Shown: in pieces, positions 1 to 8,884 of the stretch
How positions within the stretch are numbered: position 1 is the first letter of the stretch
Layout of the letters: the number at the start of each line of letters is the position of its first letter
Origin: a virus
Strand: one strand, 5' to 3'
IMG/VR virus record: IMGVR_UViG_3300007510_000017
Location: 1 to 41,512 of that record
DNA length: 41,512 bases
Notes under the pieces: generated by a model
Told to the model about the DNA's origin: nothing
Database searches by the model: none
The model's input: the letters and a program-made list of their open reading frames with translations, nothing else
Position numbers and translations under genes: made by a program

Positions 1-1830
1 ATGGACATAGCCCGGTTCAAGAATGCCGAGAAGGATTCTGAGGTGATGAAAGAGTTTCTTGCATCCCAGAAGGAAACAGCCGAGAAGTTCGGCCTTGTGA
101 AAGAGATTGACGGCAAGATATACAAAGCCACGGTGGATGCCGACGGGAATGTGATCAAGCAGAAGGACGCTATTGAGAACATGGAGGAATATATCGCTAC
201 GCAGGGTGATGCCCTCATGGAAGCCTCTAAGAGGTCAGATGTCAGTGAAATGACGAAGTTAACCCGAAATGTGTCTACAGCTACGATCACTATGGCAGAT
301 CGTTTGGAGCATGGCATTCAGATGATCCTTGAGAAGATCTGGGTCCAAATTTCACGCATTGTAGGTTGGATTACTGGGGACAAATTTTCAGACGATGTCA
401 AAGCAGACATCCCTATAGCCATGTCCAACATATCGAAAAGAATACTAGATGCGCAGAAAAAAGTAACAGAGCAAGAAGGAGCGATTCCGGGTTTAAAAAC
501 CAAGTTGGCAGGTGCCAAAGACCCTGAAGAACGAAAAGCAATCGAAGCGGAAATCAAGAACCGAGTAGAAAATGCGAAGGCGTTCCGAGTACATATCCAA
601 AAGTTAAATAAGGCTTCCGATATTCTACTGAATCTCACAGATGAGGAGGGACTCAAGAAATTGTTGAAGGTTACAGGGGACTACAAAGCGGGAGCAGGTT
701 CTCTTGAGGCGTCTGCGATGGACGCTGTCGCGGAAGAAAAGAGGAAGAAGGTGGATAGGGCAGTTAAAGAAAGGATGGGAAAAGAGTGGGGGGAGGAGAC
801 TATAGGCACCAGTCAGGAAAAAGTCGCCGTAGCAAGAGCACAAGAGGAACTGAAAAAAGAATCAGCAGCGTACAAAAAAAAGAAAGCTTGGGAGAGGGGT
901 AGAGGGATCTCTAAACAAGATGTAGCGACTCAGGTTGCGATTGGGGTGTCAGGCACCGGGTTTGGTGCGTATGGTGGCCCCGAGGAGGAGGCTCGTAAAA
1001 AGAGAAAGCCCGCTGTAGCAAAAGCATGGGGAACGGAGTTGTCTGAGTTAGAGAAAAGTGTGGGTAAGAAAAAAGATAAAGTAGCGGAAGCTGTCGAGAT
1101 TCTTGCGAAAAAAACAGAAAAACAGACTCTTCAGGCAGAAAGAAAAGCAGCCCTAGAGCAGAAAATCAGAGAGGAGGAAAGTGCGAAGTTACTGACAGCC
1201 GGGGAGGGTCAGTCTGCAATACTAGACGATATTAGCGAGGCCGAAAAGAGGGGGCAGAGACTACAAAAAGACAAAAACGCCAAGACGAACAAGTTCGAAG
1301 ATTTCATGCAGAAGTCAGCACCTGAAGAGTGGGCAGAAGCAAATGTAGAAGCACAGAAAAGATTAGTGGCAGAAAACGTTGTCGCAGCCGCTGGGATTAA
1401 GGGGGAGGCCGCTGGGGGGATGGTAGAGGCTTTGTTGGCTGGAAAAGTCCCCAGACAACTTAAAGAAGGGTTACGCAAGAAACGGGGAGAGAAGACGGTT
1501 TGGCAGATGTTGGAGGAACAAGGAGTCGGCGTTGCCGGAGGAGCCGTTGGGGGTACTTTAAGTAGGCACATGGGGGTTGCGCAGGACTTCCTCGTTCGAT
1601 TCGGTTCCAAGGGGGCAGAGCTTGTCACCAAATTCTCCAAGGCCGACGATCTCAGCCTCATGGGTTCTCGCACCGGGGGTGCCATTGATACGATGACCCG
1701 AGGAGCCGGGGCTGCAGCCCCAACGGGTGGTGGAGGCCAAGTTGCTGTCCATATCCATGGTGGCAATCAAGATGAAGTTTATCGCACCGTCAAACGTGCC
1801 CTTGAAGCGACAGGAGTTGTGCCCGCGTGA
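1..1830 (+). CDS. Tail tape measure protein, C-terminal part (probably 5'-truncated by window edge)
   Basis: The reading frame is open from the first base to TGA at 1828-1830 (609 residues). The ATG at position 1 may be internal, because tape measure genes of large contractile tails are usually much longer. Seen: helical, highly charged Lys/Glu/Ala-rich sequence (residues about 135-440, coiled-coil-like); then a Gly/Ala-rich stretch with amphipathic helices (about 465-580); then a short end, VAVHIHGGNQDEVYRTVKRA, which resembles the beta-strand plus helix that closes many tape measure proteins. Known role of the family: it sets tail length and is ejected through the tube ahead of DNA. Context supports it: baseplate hub and spike genes follow directly. 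The stop overlaps the GTG of the next gene by 4 nt. A Lys-rich run at 874-882 contains a slippery-type heptamer (see findings). The alternative is another long coiled-coil tail protein. Confidence 0.72.
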   Translation: MDIARFKNAEKDSEVMKEFLASQKETAEKFGLVKEIDGKIYKATVDADGNVIKQKDAIENMEEYIATQGDALMEASKRSDVSEMTKLTRNVSTATITMADRLEHGIQMILEKIWVQISRIVGWITGDKFSDDVKADIPIAMSNISKRILDAQKKVTEQEGAIPGLKTKLAGAKDPEERKAIEAEIKNRVENAKAFRVHIQKLNKASDILLNLTDEEGLKKLLKVTGDYKAGAGSLEASAMDAVAEEKRKKVDRAVKERMGKEWGEETIGTSQEKVAVARAQEELKKESAAYKKKKAWERGRGISKQDVATQVAIGVSGTGFGAYGGPEEEARKKRKPAVAKAWGTELSELEKSVGKKKDKVAEAVEILAKKTEKQTLQAERKAALEQKIREEESAKLLTAGEGQSAILDDISEAEKRGQRLQKDKNAKTNKFEDFMQKSAPEEWAEANVEAQKRLVAENVVAAAGIKGEAAGGMVEALLAGKVPRQLKEGLRKKRGEKTVWQMLEEQGVGVAGGAVGGTLSRHMGVAQDFLVRFGSKGAELVTKFSKADDLSLMGSRTGGAIDTMTRGAGAAAPTGGGGQVAVHIHGGNQDEVYRTVKRALEATGVVPA

Positions 1831-2726
1831 GTCAGCAACCTAGACATATCTTTGAAAGTGCCTTCCAATCTCCTGACGACGGCCATCTGGGTCTGGGTAT
1901 TCGCCCTGTCGTGTTTGATGTCTTGGCAACTGATCTCGAAACCAGCCTGCTCCCGGGCAATCTCAAGATGGTTCTTCATGTGAACCCCACCACCATGAAA
2001 TTCTCCTACACGAAACAAATTGAACGTATCCAGACCAAGGGAGGTTTTGTCGAACAGCATTGGGGTGAAGGTCCAGGTACGATGTCCCTCGAAATGGCCA
2101 CAGGGGGCTTCATGCGCCTTTATAGCGGCCTCTCCAACATCACCGGTGGCCCGTTTGCTAAAGACCTTGGAGGTACCCGCCGAGAAACAATCGCCTACGA
2201 CAAGTACCTCGATATGCTGGCCTTGTTCCATAGCAATGGGTCAGTTTACGACGGAGAGGGGAACATCGTTTTTCAGGGAATCATCAAGGTGACATTCGAT
2301 GAGGGTGTTCATTTGGGGTGGTTCAATTCATTCAGTGTGCAGGAAGCAGCGGCGAAACCATATCAGTTCGATTTGTCCGCAGAGTTTCAGATCCACAAAG
2401 AACTGATGTCCTTCAAAACGACTATGATGCCACAAGAATTCCCGTCTCGATTTGATAACCCCGATCCCTCTGAGATGCCAGGAGCAACTTTGCGGGACGT
2501 AGGAAGCATTATTGTTCCTGAGGGGGAGATTAGTGGACAGAAGGTGTCGGAGCGGAAGGGGTCAAAGAAAACGCCTTCGGGCACTAGAAAACGGGCGAAG
2601 AAAACAGATGCGGCGAAGTCCTACGGGGCACAGGCCAAGACTGCGATCCAGAAATCGGGGGTCTTCGGGCAATTGGCGGTAGGGATCTGGGATGCGGCAG
2701 CGAAGAAGCTAAAGGATAACGAATAA
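1827..2726 (+). CDS. Baseplate/tail-tube-associated protein, paralogue A
   Basis: 299 residues. It starts with GTG at 1827 inside GTGA, overlapping the tape measure stop, with AGGAG at 1812-1816; this is translational coupling. Seen: a core at about residues 45-195 containing a VNP strand motif, the segment IERIQTKGGF, a Trp-Gly pair (EQHWGE), then a tyrosine-rich helix and VYDGEGNIVFQG followed by beta strands ending in FDLSAEF. The C-terminal 80 residues are basic and low in complexity (GSKKTPSGTRKRAKK). I recognise the core from proteins that lie between tape measure and hub in many phages and are usually called virion or baseplate proteins; they are thought to help join the tube to the hub. 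That role is inferred from position. The next gene has the same core in a diverged form. No enzymatic motif is visible. Confidence 0.68.
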   Translation: MSQQPRHIFESAFQSPDDGHLGLGIRPVVFDVLATDLETSLLPGNLKMVLHVNPTTMKFSYTKQIERIQTKGGFVEQHWGEGPGTMSLEMATGGFMRLYSGLSNITGGPFAKDLGGTRRETIAYDKYLDMLALFHSNGSVYDGEGNIVFQGIIKVTFDEGVHLGWFNSFSVQEAAAKPYQFDLSAEFQIHKELMSFKTTMMPQEFPSRFDNPDPSEMPGATLRDVGSIIVPEGEISGQKVSERKGSKKTPSGTRKRAKKTDAAKSYGAQAKTAIQKSGVFGQLAVGIWDAAAKKLKDNE

Positions 2727-4075
2727 TGGCGGGAGACGAACAAAACCTGTGGGACAAAGTAGCTGGTGCGCTGGATGATTTCGGCACCGGGGATTTGGAT
2801 ACCGTAGGAATCCCTGTAGCCGGGGATTACAAAGTCGGGACTGGCTCCGAAACCGCAATTCAGTTTGAGCAGCAATACTCGACGCCCATGGAAGGCACCA
2901 ACACTCTCCTGCGGTTGCTTTCCCCCTTCACCCTCCAGATTATGCCCCCACTCCTTTACATGGAACGTCCTGCCCTATTGCGCGGAGACGAAAAGGGGAC
3001 GAAAGGAAAGCCCATTCAACTGGGCCTGGTTGGAGACATCGCCTCGGGCAATAATCAGAACTTCATGCTCTCAAAAGAGCAACTCTCCACCCAGAATGCT
3101 GATGCTGTAGACGGCAACAAAACTTCTGTCATGGAGCAGTACACTGTCGGGGGCAGACCCAATACTTCAGGGTCGCCCGCAGCAGCCAAAGGTAACGTCG
3201 AACTGAAAAACAAGAATGCCCCCACCATTACCGATATGAAGACGGCTCAGAATATCGGGATGCAGTTGGAGCGGGTTTTGAACATGCCCCCGCTTACTTT
3301 GTTCATCAACCCGGAGAGCTTTCAGATCCAGTACCAGAAGATTCAACAGTACAACGAGAGAACCCGCACGGGTCTTGTGTTCCAGGCATATGGGGAAGAA
3401 CAAGCCAGGATGACCTTCTCAGGGCGCATCGGAGCCTTCTATGCAGGACAGGGGAGCTTTGATCCGAAGGCGTGGCACACGAACGTCCCCACGGGTGTAC
3501 AGTTTGCTTCGAAGCGGGATTCAGCCTCGTTCCAGCAGTTGATGAGTCTCCTGGCTTTCTTCAAGAACAATGGGTACATCTACGATATTCTGGGGCAGTC
3601 ACAGGCACACCCTTTGATCGGGGTTGTGAGCATCGACTATGACCAGTTCACTTATGTGGGGAACTTCAACTCATTCAATTGGGGGTATGAAGAAGCCCAA
3701 CCTGGTGGTGGCATCACCTTCGATCTGGATTTCACAGTTGTCCAGAAATACGACCGGCATCAGCCGCCTGTCGGATTGATCAAACCGATCAACTCCCCAA
3801 ATATGGCTGAAAACGATCCCCGCCTCACCACGGATACGACAGGGAATGCTGAGAACCCTCTCCCGGTACCCTCTCCCGCAGAATCCTCCGATCAAGTGAA
3901 TGGCCCTGCGGTACTGATCGCCTCGGACACAACTGAAACCACGGCTTCACAAGGTAATCTGGCCACGTCATTATCAGTCTCTTCGCAGGGGATTGTAGCC
4001 CCCAGCGTTATATCGACGGAAGCCGTGCAGCCGGTACCGAGACAACCTTATTTCAATCCAAGGGGGAATAGCTAG
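2726..4075 (+). CDS. Baseplate/tail-tube-associated protein, paralogue B (longer)
   Basis: 449 residues. ATG at 2726 overlaps the previous stop by one base (TAATG), with AAAGGA at 2711-2716. Seen: an N-terminal extension (residues 1-185, Gly/Asn-rich, no recognised domain) that includes the hydrophobic segment LRLLSPFTLQIMPPLLYM at about 61-78. A core follows at about 187-348 with the same landmarks in the same order as the previous protein: an INPESFQIQY strand, the QQYNERTRTGLVF segment, a helix, NNGYIYD, then VGNFNSFNWGYEE and FDLDFTVVQ. The last 100 residues are Ser/Thr/Pro-rich and look like a linker. The two proteins are most simply an old duplication. In a baseplate they could form successive rings between tube and hub; that is inference from order and shared core. 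Confidence 0.65.
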   Translation: MAGDEQNLWDKVAGALDDFGTGDLDTVGIPVAGDYKVGTGSETAIQFEQQYSTPMEGTNTLLRLLSPFTLQIMPPLLYMERPALLRGDEKGTKGKPIQLGLVGDIASGNNQNFMLSKEQLSTQNADAVDGNKTSVMEQYTVGGRPNTSGSPAAAKGNVELKNKNAPTITDMKTAQNIGMQLERVLNMPPLTLFINPESFQIQYQKIQQYNERTRTGLVFQAYGEEQARMTFSGRIGAFYAGQGSFDPKAWHTNVPTGVQFASKRDSASFQQLMSLLAFFKNNGYIYDILGQSQAHPLIGVVSIDYDQFTYVGNFNSFNWGYEEAQPGGGITFDLDFTVVQKYDRHQPPVGLIKPINSPNMAENDPRLTTDTTGNAENPLPVPSPAESSDQVNGPAVLIASDTTETTASQGNLATSLSVSSQGIVAPSVISTEAVQPVPRQPYFNPRGNS

Positions 4076-7000
4076 TGGGTATTGAGAACCGCCCCTATGT
4101 AGGCTCCTGGAAGCTGAACCAGAAGAAAGTAGTTCAGTATACTCCGGATTGTCTCGTGTACGTCAATGGTGATTTGACAATCCCTGGGGATTTGGCTCAA
4201 GGGAAAAGGCGGCGTGTCAACATTCAACCGTACATTACTGCCGTGAGTGTGGATGCGGGGACAGATCCGGGTGGGGCCTCCGCAAATATCAGTCTTTCGA
4301 TCCCCGTCCATAGTGCCGACCCCTTCATTCGGGACGCCCAGTTTATTCTGCGCCCCGGATTAGAGATCCACGTTTATATGCGGGGCTACTTCCCCGTGAG
4401 GGGGTTGTTCCGCTATGTCAGCGACTATGTGGATCAGGAGTCGGGGATCTACAATGAGACGGCCCAGAAAGCGAAAGTAGTATCCGATGATGCGGCTGGT
4501 GATGAAGAACTTGCGGAGATGGCTGATAAAGCTGTGAATCCTTCCTTTGATAATACGACAGCAGCATCAATGGAAGAGGGGAAAGAAGCACGGGACGGGG
4601 ATTATAAAGACCTGTCGGGCTACATTGAGGACAACGACCAGTTCGACGAATACATAAATCAAGCCGCAATGGATTACAATGTTCCTCCTGACATTGTGAA
4701 AGCTACCATGGCAATCGAGTCTAACTTCAAGTATTGCCCACCGAATAGTGTGGGGGCCACCGGCCTCATGCAGTTGAAAGCGGGGACTGCGAAAGACCGG
4801 GCAAGAGAAGCCGGATACAACCCTGATGAAGTAGATGAGGCGTTCCTTCTCCAGAACAATGAAGCCAATATCCGGATGGGTACCGCTCACTTGCACTGGT
4901 TGGTTGTGAATTATTACACAGATGAAGCGACAGGTGAGACCGATTGGTACAAAGTGTTAGCCGCATACAACCAAGGGCACGGGCCGGTGAATCAGGCATA
5001 TGGCCCCGGTGGTAGTGGGATGACTGCCAAGGCGCATCATTACCCGCTTTCGGTGCTTTCTACGGTAGAGAAGAACCGGGACGATAGTGCCCAAGAGCTT
5101 ATCGATGCTATAGATTCCGATCTGATCCCACCCCAGACCAGACCCCCTGTGGTTCATCGAAAGAAGCCTTCTGATGACCTGATGGCGTACCCCTACTATC
5201 ATGTGTTCCACGGGGTTGTTACTCAGGCTGACCATGCGTATAGCGGGGGGTTTCAAACGGCTTCCTTGAATTGCGGTTCCATGTTGTACTTCTGGAGCTA
5301 CCACGCAATGAGCACCAGTGCTTCGCATTTTGGTGCCCGCGCCCCCGGCTCCAAGAATAGAACTACCTTCATTGGGCACAATTTCACCGGTTGGCACCCC
5401 TACGAAATCATCTACAAGTTGTACCGAGATGTGGGGGGTGCAGCACAAGGGGTTGGTTGGGCATTAAGCCAGAAGACCAATCAAGCAGCAAAGATTGGCA
5501 ATAATGAACACGCAGAGGCACTCTTTTCGTTGAATCTCAAGTATTGGCAGCAACGGTTCAATACGACGATGATGAAGTTGCGTATGCATGGTGCGACGGG
5601 ACATCTCTTCAATGCTTCGCAGGCTGCTTTCCTCGGGCGGCTTTCCACCTCTGCGGTCAATGCCCTGTTCAAGAAACGTTATCCTAAAGGGGATCAGAAA
5701 GACGATGCCTATCGGATATTCAGCACGGCTATGACTCTGGGCCTTGTAAAACCCAAAAAGAAGAAAGCGATTGAGAAGGCCGGTATCGACATTGCAGGAT
5801 TCGGCGCACAATCTCATGAAGGGGCGAATGAAATCAACCTCTTTGAGATGATTGCGTTCGTGAAAGACATCGGGCAGATGGGTGAGGTGAATTTGTTCGA
5901 GTCCACCTATGAAACCAAGATGGACATCGCCCAGAAGGTTTGTGAGATCACCGGGTTCGAATTCTACCAGGATGTGGATGGAGATCTGGTTTTCAAGCCT
6001 CCTTTTTACAACCTCGATACGAGCACCTCACGGATCTACCGCATCGAAGACATTGATATCGTTAGTCTCAACTTCTCGGAGAAGGAACCTGAAGTTACGT
6101 ACATGACCGTCAAGGGGCCGCACTTCAAGAATATGTTAGGCACCGGGATGGAAAATGAGTGGGGGGTGCAGGGTCAGTACATCGATTTCAGGCTCGTGGC
6201 TCAGTTTGGGTGGCGTGGGCAGAGTTTTGAAACCTCGTATTTCAATAGTGCGAGGGCAATGTTTTACGCCGCCGTCAACCGGTTGGACGTGCTCAATGCG
6301 GGAACAAACTATGCTTCCCTGACGATCCCTCTGCGACCTGAGCTACGGCCAGGGTACCCGGTTTACATTCCCTATCTGGACGCTTTTTACTATTGCAACT
6401 CTTTCAGTCACAGTTTCCAGTATGGGGGCCAGTGTACGACGAGCCTGCAGTTGTTGGCGAAAAGAGCCAAGTTCTATGCTCCCGGGAAAATGCAGGGCAA
6501 TGGAATTGACGATATTCATTTGGATAAGGCGTACATGGCACCACGCCCATTAGGGATCATAGACACTAAGGGGGGGGTCAAAAAGAAGTTGCTCAAGGGT
6601 TTCCCCAATGTCGTAATGGCACTTGACCCGAATGAAATCAACCCGCTTTACTCGTTGGCCCCTGATGGTGGAGTTGCCGATCTCTCGAAGCCCGAGGTAT
6701 TGAAGAATCTTCTCGAATTGGCAGCGAATGAAGGCAACATCATCACTCGGGTCTATGACGAATACAATGAGCATACCGGGGCTTACACATACAAGAAAGA
6801 CAGATCAGACGATGTGGTCACAATTCTCGTGGGGCAAGATCCCCCCGATGCCTCCTCCCAGACCATCAACCTCTCGAAGGTCGCAGATGCCTTCAGTCAG
6901 TTGTCTGCGAAGACCACAGAGGCTATCACGACAGCGACAGGAAAACTCAACAGCCTTTTGGCCGAGTTGAACAAACTGGAGGCAGATTACGAGAACTATC

Positions 7001-8880
7001 TGAACAGCGACGACACAGCAGTTCAGGCCAAGGCGAAAGAGGTGGCCGCAAAGATTGCGAAGAAGAAAACCGAGGTTGCGAATGCCGAAGCTAACAAAGC
7101 GTCATTGGCAGAAAAGGCCGGGGTTGACCAGGATGCAATCGAGTATATCGAGATTCTGAAAGCGATTACTGGGCTTGTTGGGATCGAACTGAAAGGGCAG
7201 AATCCTGACTTCGATGATTTCGAGAATTCCCGCACCCTGTTGGATTTGTTGAGGGATAAGAAATGTGTTTTCTCGGACAAGAGTGCCCCGGGGACATATC
7301 GCTATTATTCATGCGCGCACCCGACACCGAATCAACAAGGAGATGAGGATCTTCAGGGAGGGCCTCAAGTCGGACTTGGATTCTTGCCCGACATCACGAG
7401 CATCGAAGACCCGAAACCTGAAGCTCTCTACAAATATGGGGTCAGCGTAAAGAAAGGGCTGGCGGTCGAGACGGGCGGCACGAGAACGATTTTACCAACG
7501 TCTGAGATCCAGAACATCGCATTTGGGTACTTCGATGTGAAAGCGGAAGGCAAAAAGAGTACCCGCACAAAGAAGAAAACGAGACTTCCTCCTATTATGG
7601 TTGCTATCAGGGATGTGGCAATCAGAGAGTTCAAGCTGATTGTTGTCAAGAAAGCCTCAGAAAGTGATGTATTGAATGACATTCTTGAGATTGCATGGAA
7701 TATCATGCCGGAATCAATTACGGAGAATCAGACTGATGTGACCCCAGGCCCATATCCGGATCTCACGGATGAGAATTTCCTCGGGACAATTGAAGAGATC
7801 CTTGCGAGACCTGCAATCAGGGAACAGGGGATCAAGAACAAGATGATTTTGACTAACTCGATTTCAGAAGCGATGGGGAGGAAATTCGCACAAAGGCTCA
7901 TGAAGTCCTACGAAGAACGTAAAGCATTTGCCGAGGCTGAGGGCGATAAAGTATTTGAGAGCACAAAAGACCCCAACAAAAAGTGGAAGAAAGTCAAAAC
8001 TCTCATGTACGATGCCAACACAGCCATGGAAGCGTTCACCGGTTTGAGTATGACCAAGGGGGGGCTGGACTCAAAGGAGGCAGCGACAGTAAAGACAATC
8101 GAAAGCCCCATCTTCCCGGTCTCGGATGCCCAAGGCTATCAAGTAATCGGTTCATATCGTTACGGTCGAGGAGTCGGGGTCTCCAAGGACAATGTGCTCA
8201 ATCAGTTGATGAATGCAGATCCCATGGCTGCAATCGACCAAACTGTCCTCGAACAGTACCTCGATAACTTGCACAAGAGCGGCAAGGAACAAGGCTCACA
8301 AGACTACAAGGACTACCAGATTGCGAAAGCCGCATTGGTGTCTTCTTTGGAAGAGACATACTCGGAGCAAGAGCTTCTTGACATCGGGATTCTCAGGGTA
8401 GATGGGGATGAGCTTCGGTACCGCCCTGAGAACTTCTTTGCGGATCAGAGGGATGCTGTACAAAAACTCTCGGCTGGGAATGCTGCATACTCTCTGGCCG
8501 ATCTCAATTTCCATCAGAGTCGTCTGGATGTCTCCGACCTGCGCCCCATGGAAGCCGGGGTTTTGATGGAGGCCATGTCTACCGACTTCGCTACGATTCT
8601 GGAATCGCAGGACATCGGGGTTATCGAGACGTTCACAGAGATCGACGGAGTCGAAGAGTTGAGTGAAATAGATCGGGCACAAGCTTTGGCCATCGCCAGG
8701 AAGCGGGCAGATTGGGAGGATTTCCAGAGGAATATCCGGGGACGCCCCACTGAGAACCCTCGCCAGAGCACTCTGGAGGCCATAAACGAGTCCATCAAAA
8801 CGATGAAAACCGGAAGTTTGGTGACCTCTGCGCAAGCAGAATCCATCGCTCAGTCTGCCAGCACTTTAGGAGAGGAGTAA
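4075..8880 (+). CDS. Tail hub protein (gpD/late-control type) with inserted lytic transglycosylase domain
   Basis: 1,601 residues. GTG at 4075 overlaps the previous TAG by one base, with AGGGGG at 4061-4066. Domain order as read: residues 1-130, beta-rich hub start (ISLSIPVHSADPF, then GLEIHVYMRGY and RGLFRYVSDY); about 186-320, soluble lytic transglycosylase fold with catalytic Glu215 (AIESNF), GATGLMQL at 227-234 and AAYNQG at 296-301; about 369-420, the hub fold resumes (VFHGVVTQADHAYSGGFQT); about 600-800, second hub part with LRPGYPVYIPYLDAFYY; about 935-1025, an Ala/Lys/Glu coiled coil; then a long tail with no recognised domain but two Cys in KKCVFSDK and YYSCAHP. Hub proteins of this class trimerise at the tip of the tube and hold the spike; the enzyme would cut peptidoglycan during DNA entry. 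The spike gene next door has no lysozyme domain, so the cell-wall activity seems to sit here. Confidence 0.85.
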   Translation: MGIENRPYVGSWKLNQKKVVQYTPDCLVYVNGDLTIPGDLAQGKRRRVNIQPYITAVSVDAGTDPGGASANISLSIPVHSADPFIRDAQFILRPGLEIHVYMRGYFPVRGLFRYVSDYVDQESGIYNETAQKAKVVSDDAAGDEELAEMADKAVNPSFDNTTAASMEEGKEARDGDYKDLSGYIEDNDQFDEYINQAAMDYNVPPDIVKATMAIESNFKYCPPNSVGATGLMQLKAGTAKDRAREAGYNPDEVDEAFLLQNNEANIRMGTAHLHWLVVNYYTDEATGETDWYKVLAAYNQGHGPVNQAYGPGGSGMTAKAHHYPLSVLSTVEKNRDDSAQELIDAIDSDLIPPQTRPPVVHRKKPSDDLMAYPYYHVFHGVVTQADHAYSGGFQTASLNCGSMLYFWSYHAMSTSASHFGARAPGSKNRTTFIGHNFTGWHPYEIIYKLYRDVGGAAQGVGWALSQKTNQAAKIGNNEHAEALFSLNLKYWQQRFNTTMMKLRMHGATGHLFNASQAAFLGRLSTSAVNALFKKRYPKGDQKDDAYRIFSTAMTLGLVKPKKKKAIEKAGIDIAGFGAQSHEGANEINLFEMIAFVKDIGQMGEVNLFESTYETKMDIAQKVCEITGFEFYQDVDGDLVFKPPFYNLDTSTSRIYRIEDIDIVSLNFSEKEPEVTYMTVKGPHFKNMLGTGMENEWGVQGQYIDFRLVAQFGWRGQSFETSYFNSARAMFYAAVNRLDVLNAGTNYASLTIPLRPELRPGYPVYIPYLDAFYYCNSFSHSFQYGGQCTTSLQLLAKRAKFYAPGKMQGNGIDDIHLDKAYMAPRPLGIIDTKGGVKKKLLKGFPNVVMALDPNEINPLYSLAPDGGVADLSKPEVLKNLLELAANEGNIITRVYDEYNEHTGAYTYKKDRSDDVVTILVGQDPPDASSQTINLSKVADAFSQLSAKTTEAITTATGKLNSLLAELNKLEADYENYLNSDDTAVQAKAKEVAAKIAKKKTEVANAEANKASLAEKAGVDQDAIEYIEILKAITGLVGIELKGQNPDFDDFENSRTLLDLLRDKKCVFSDKSAPGTYRYYSCAHPTPNQQGDEDLQGGPQVGLGFLPDITSIEDPKPEALYKYGVSVKKGLAVETGGTRTILPTSEIQNIAFGYFDVKAEGKKSTRTKKKTRLPPIMVAIRDVAIREFKLIVVKKASESDVLNDILEIAWNIMPESITENQTDVTPGPYPDLTDENFLGTIEEILARPAIREQGIKNKMILTNSISEAMGRKFAQRLMKSYEERKAFAEAEGDKVFESTKDPNKKWKKVKTLMYDANTAMEAFTGLSMTKGGLDSKEAATVKTIESPIFPVSDAQGYQVIGSYRYGRGVGVSKDNVLNQLMNADPMAAIDQTVLEQYLDNLHKSGKEQGSQDYKDYQIAKAALVSSLEETYSEQELLDIGILRVDGDELRYRPENFFADQRDAVQKLSAGNAAYSLADLNFHQSRLDVSDLRPMEAGVLMEAMSTDFATILESQDIGVIETFTEIDGVEELSEIDRAQALAIARKRADWEDFQRNIRGRPTENPRQSTLEAINESIKTMKTGSLVTSAQAESIAQSASTLGEE
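4630..5034 (+). other. Lytic transglycosylase (SLT) domain inside the hub gene
   Basis: Coding segment for hub residues about 186-320. It carries the three signatures of the family: the catalytic Glu in AIESNF (E215), the GATGLMQL motif and the AAYNQG motif, at the usual spacing (12 and about 80 residues). Known chemistry of the family: non-hydrolytic cleavage of the MurNAc-GlcNAc bond, giving 1,6-anhydro-MurNAc ends. All key residues are present, so the domain should be active. Acidic, low-complexity linkers flank it on both sides, as expected for a domain inserted in a loop of the hub fold. Confidence 0.88.
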
Positions 8881-8884
8881 CAAT

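Noticed and set aside
4630-5034. Intein or homing-endonuclease insertion in the hub gene
   Set aside because: The inserted segment has clear lytic transglycosylase motifs. I see no intein start Cys/Ser block, no His-Asn end and no LAGLIDADG or HNH motif. The same applies to the giant gene, where I looked for the same signs.
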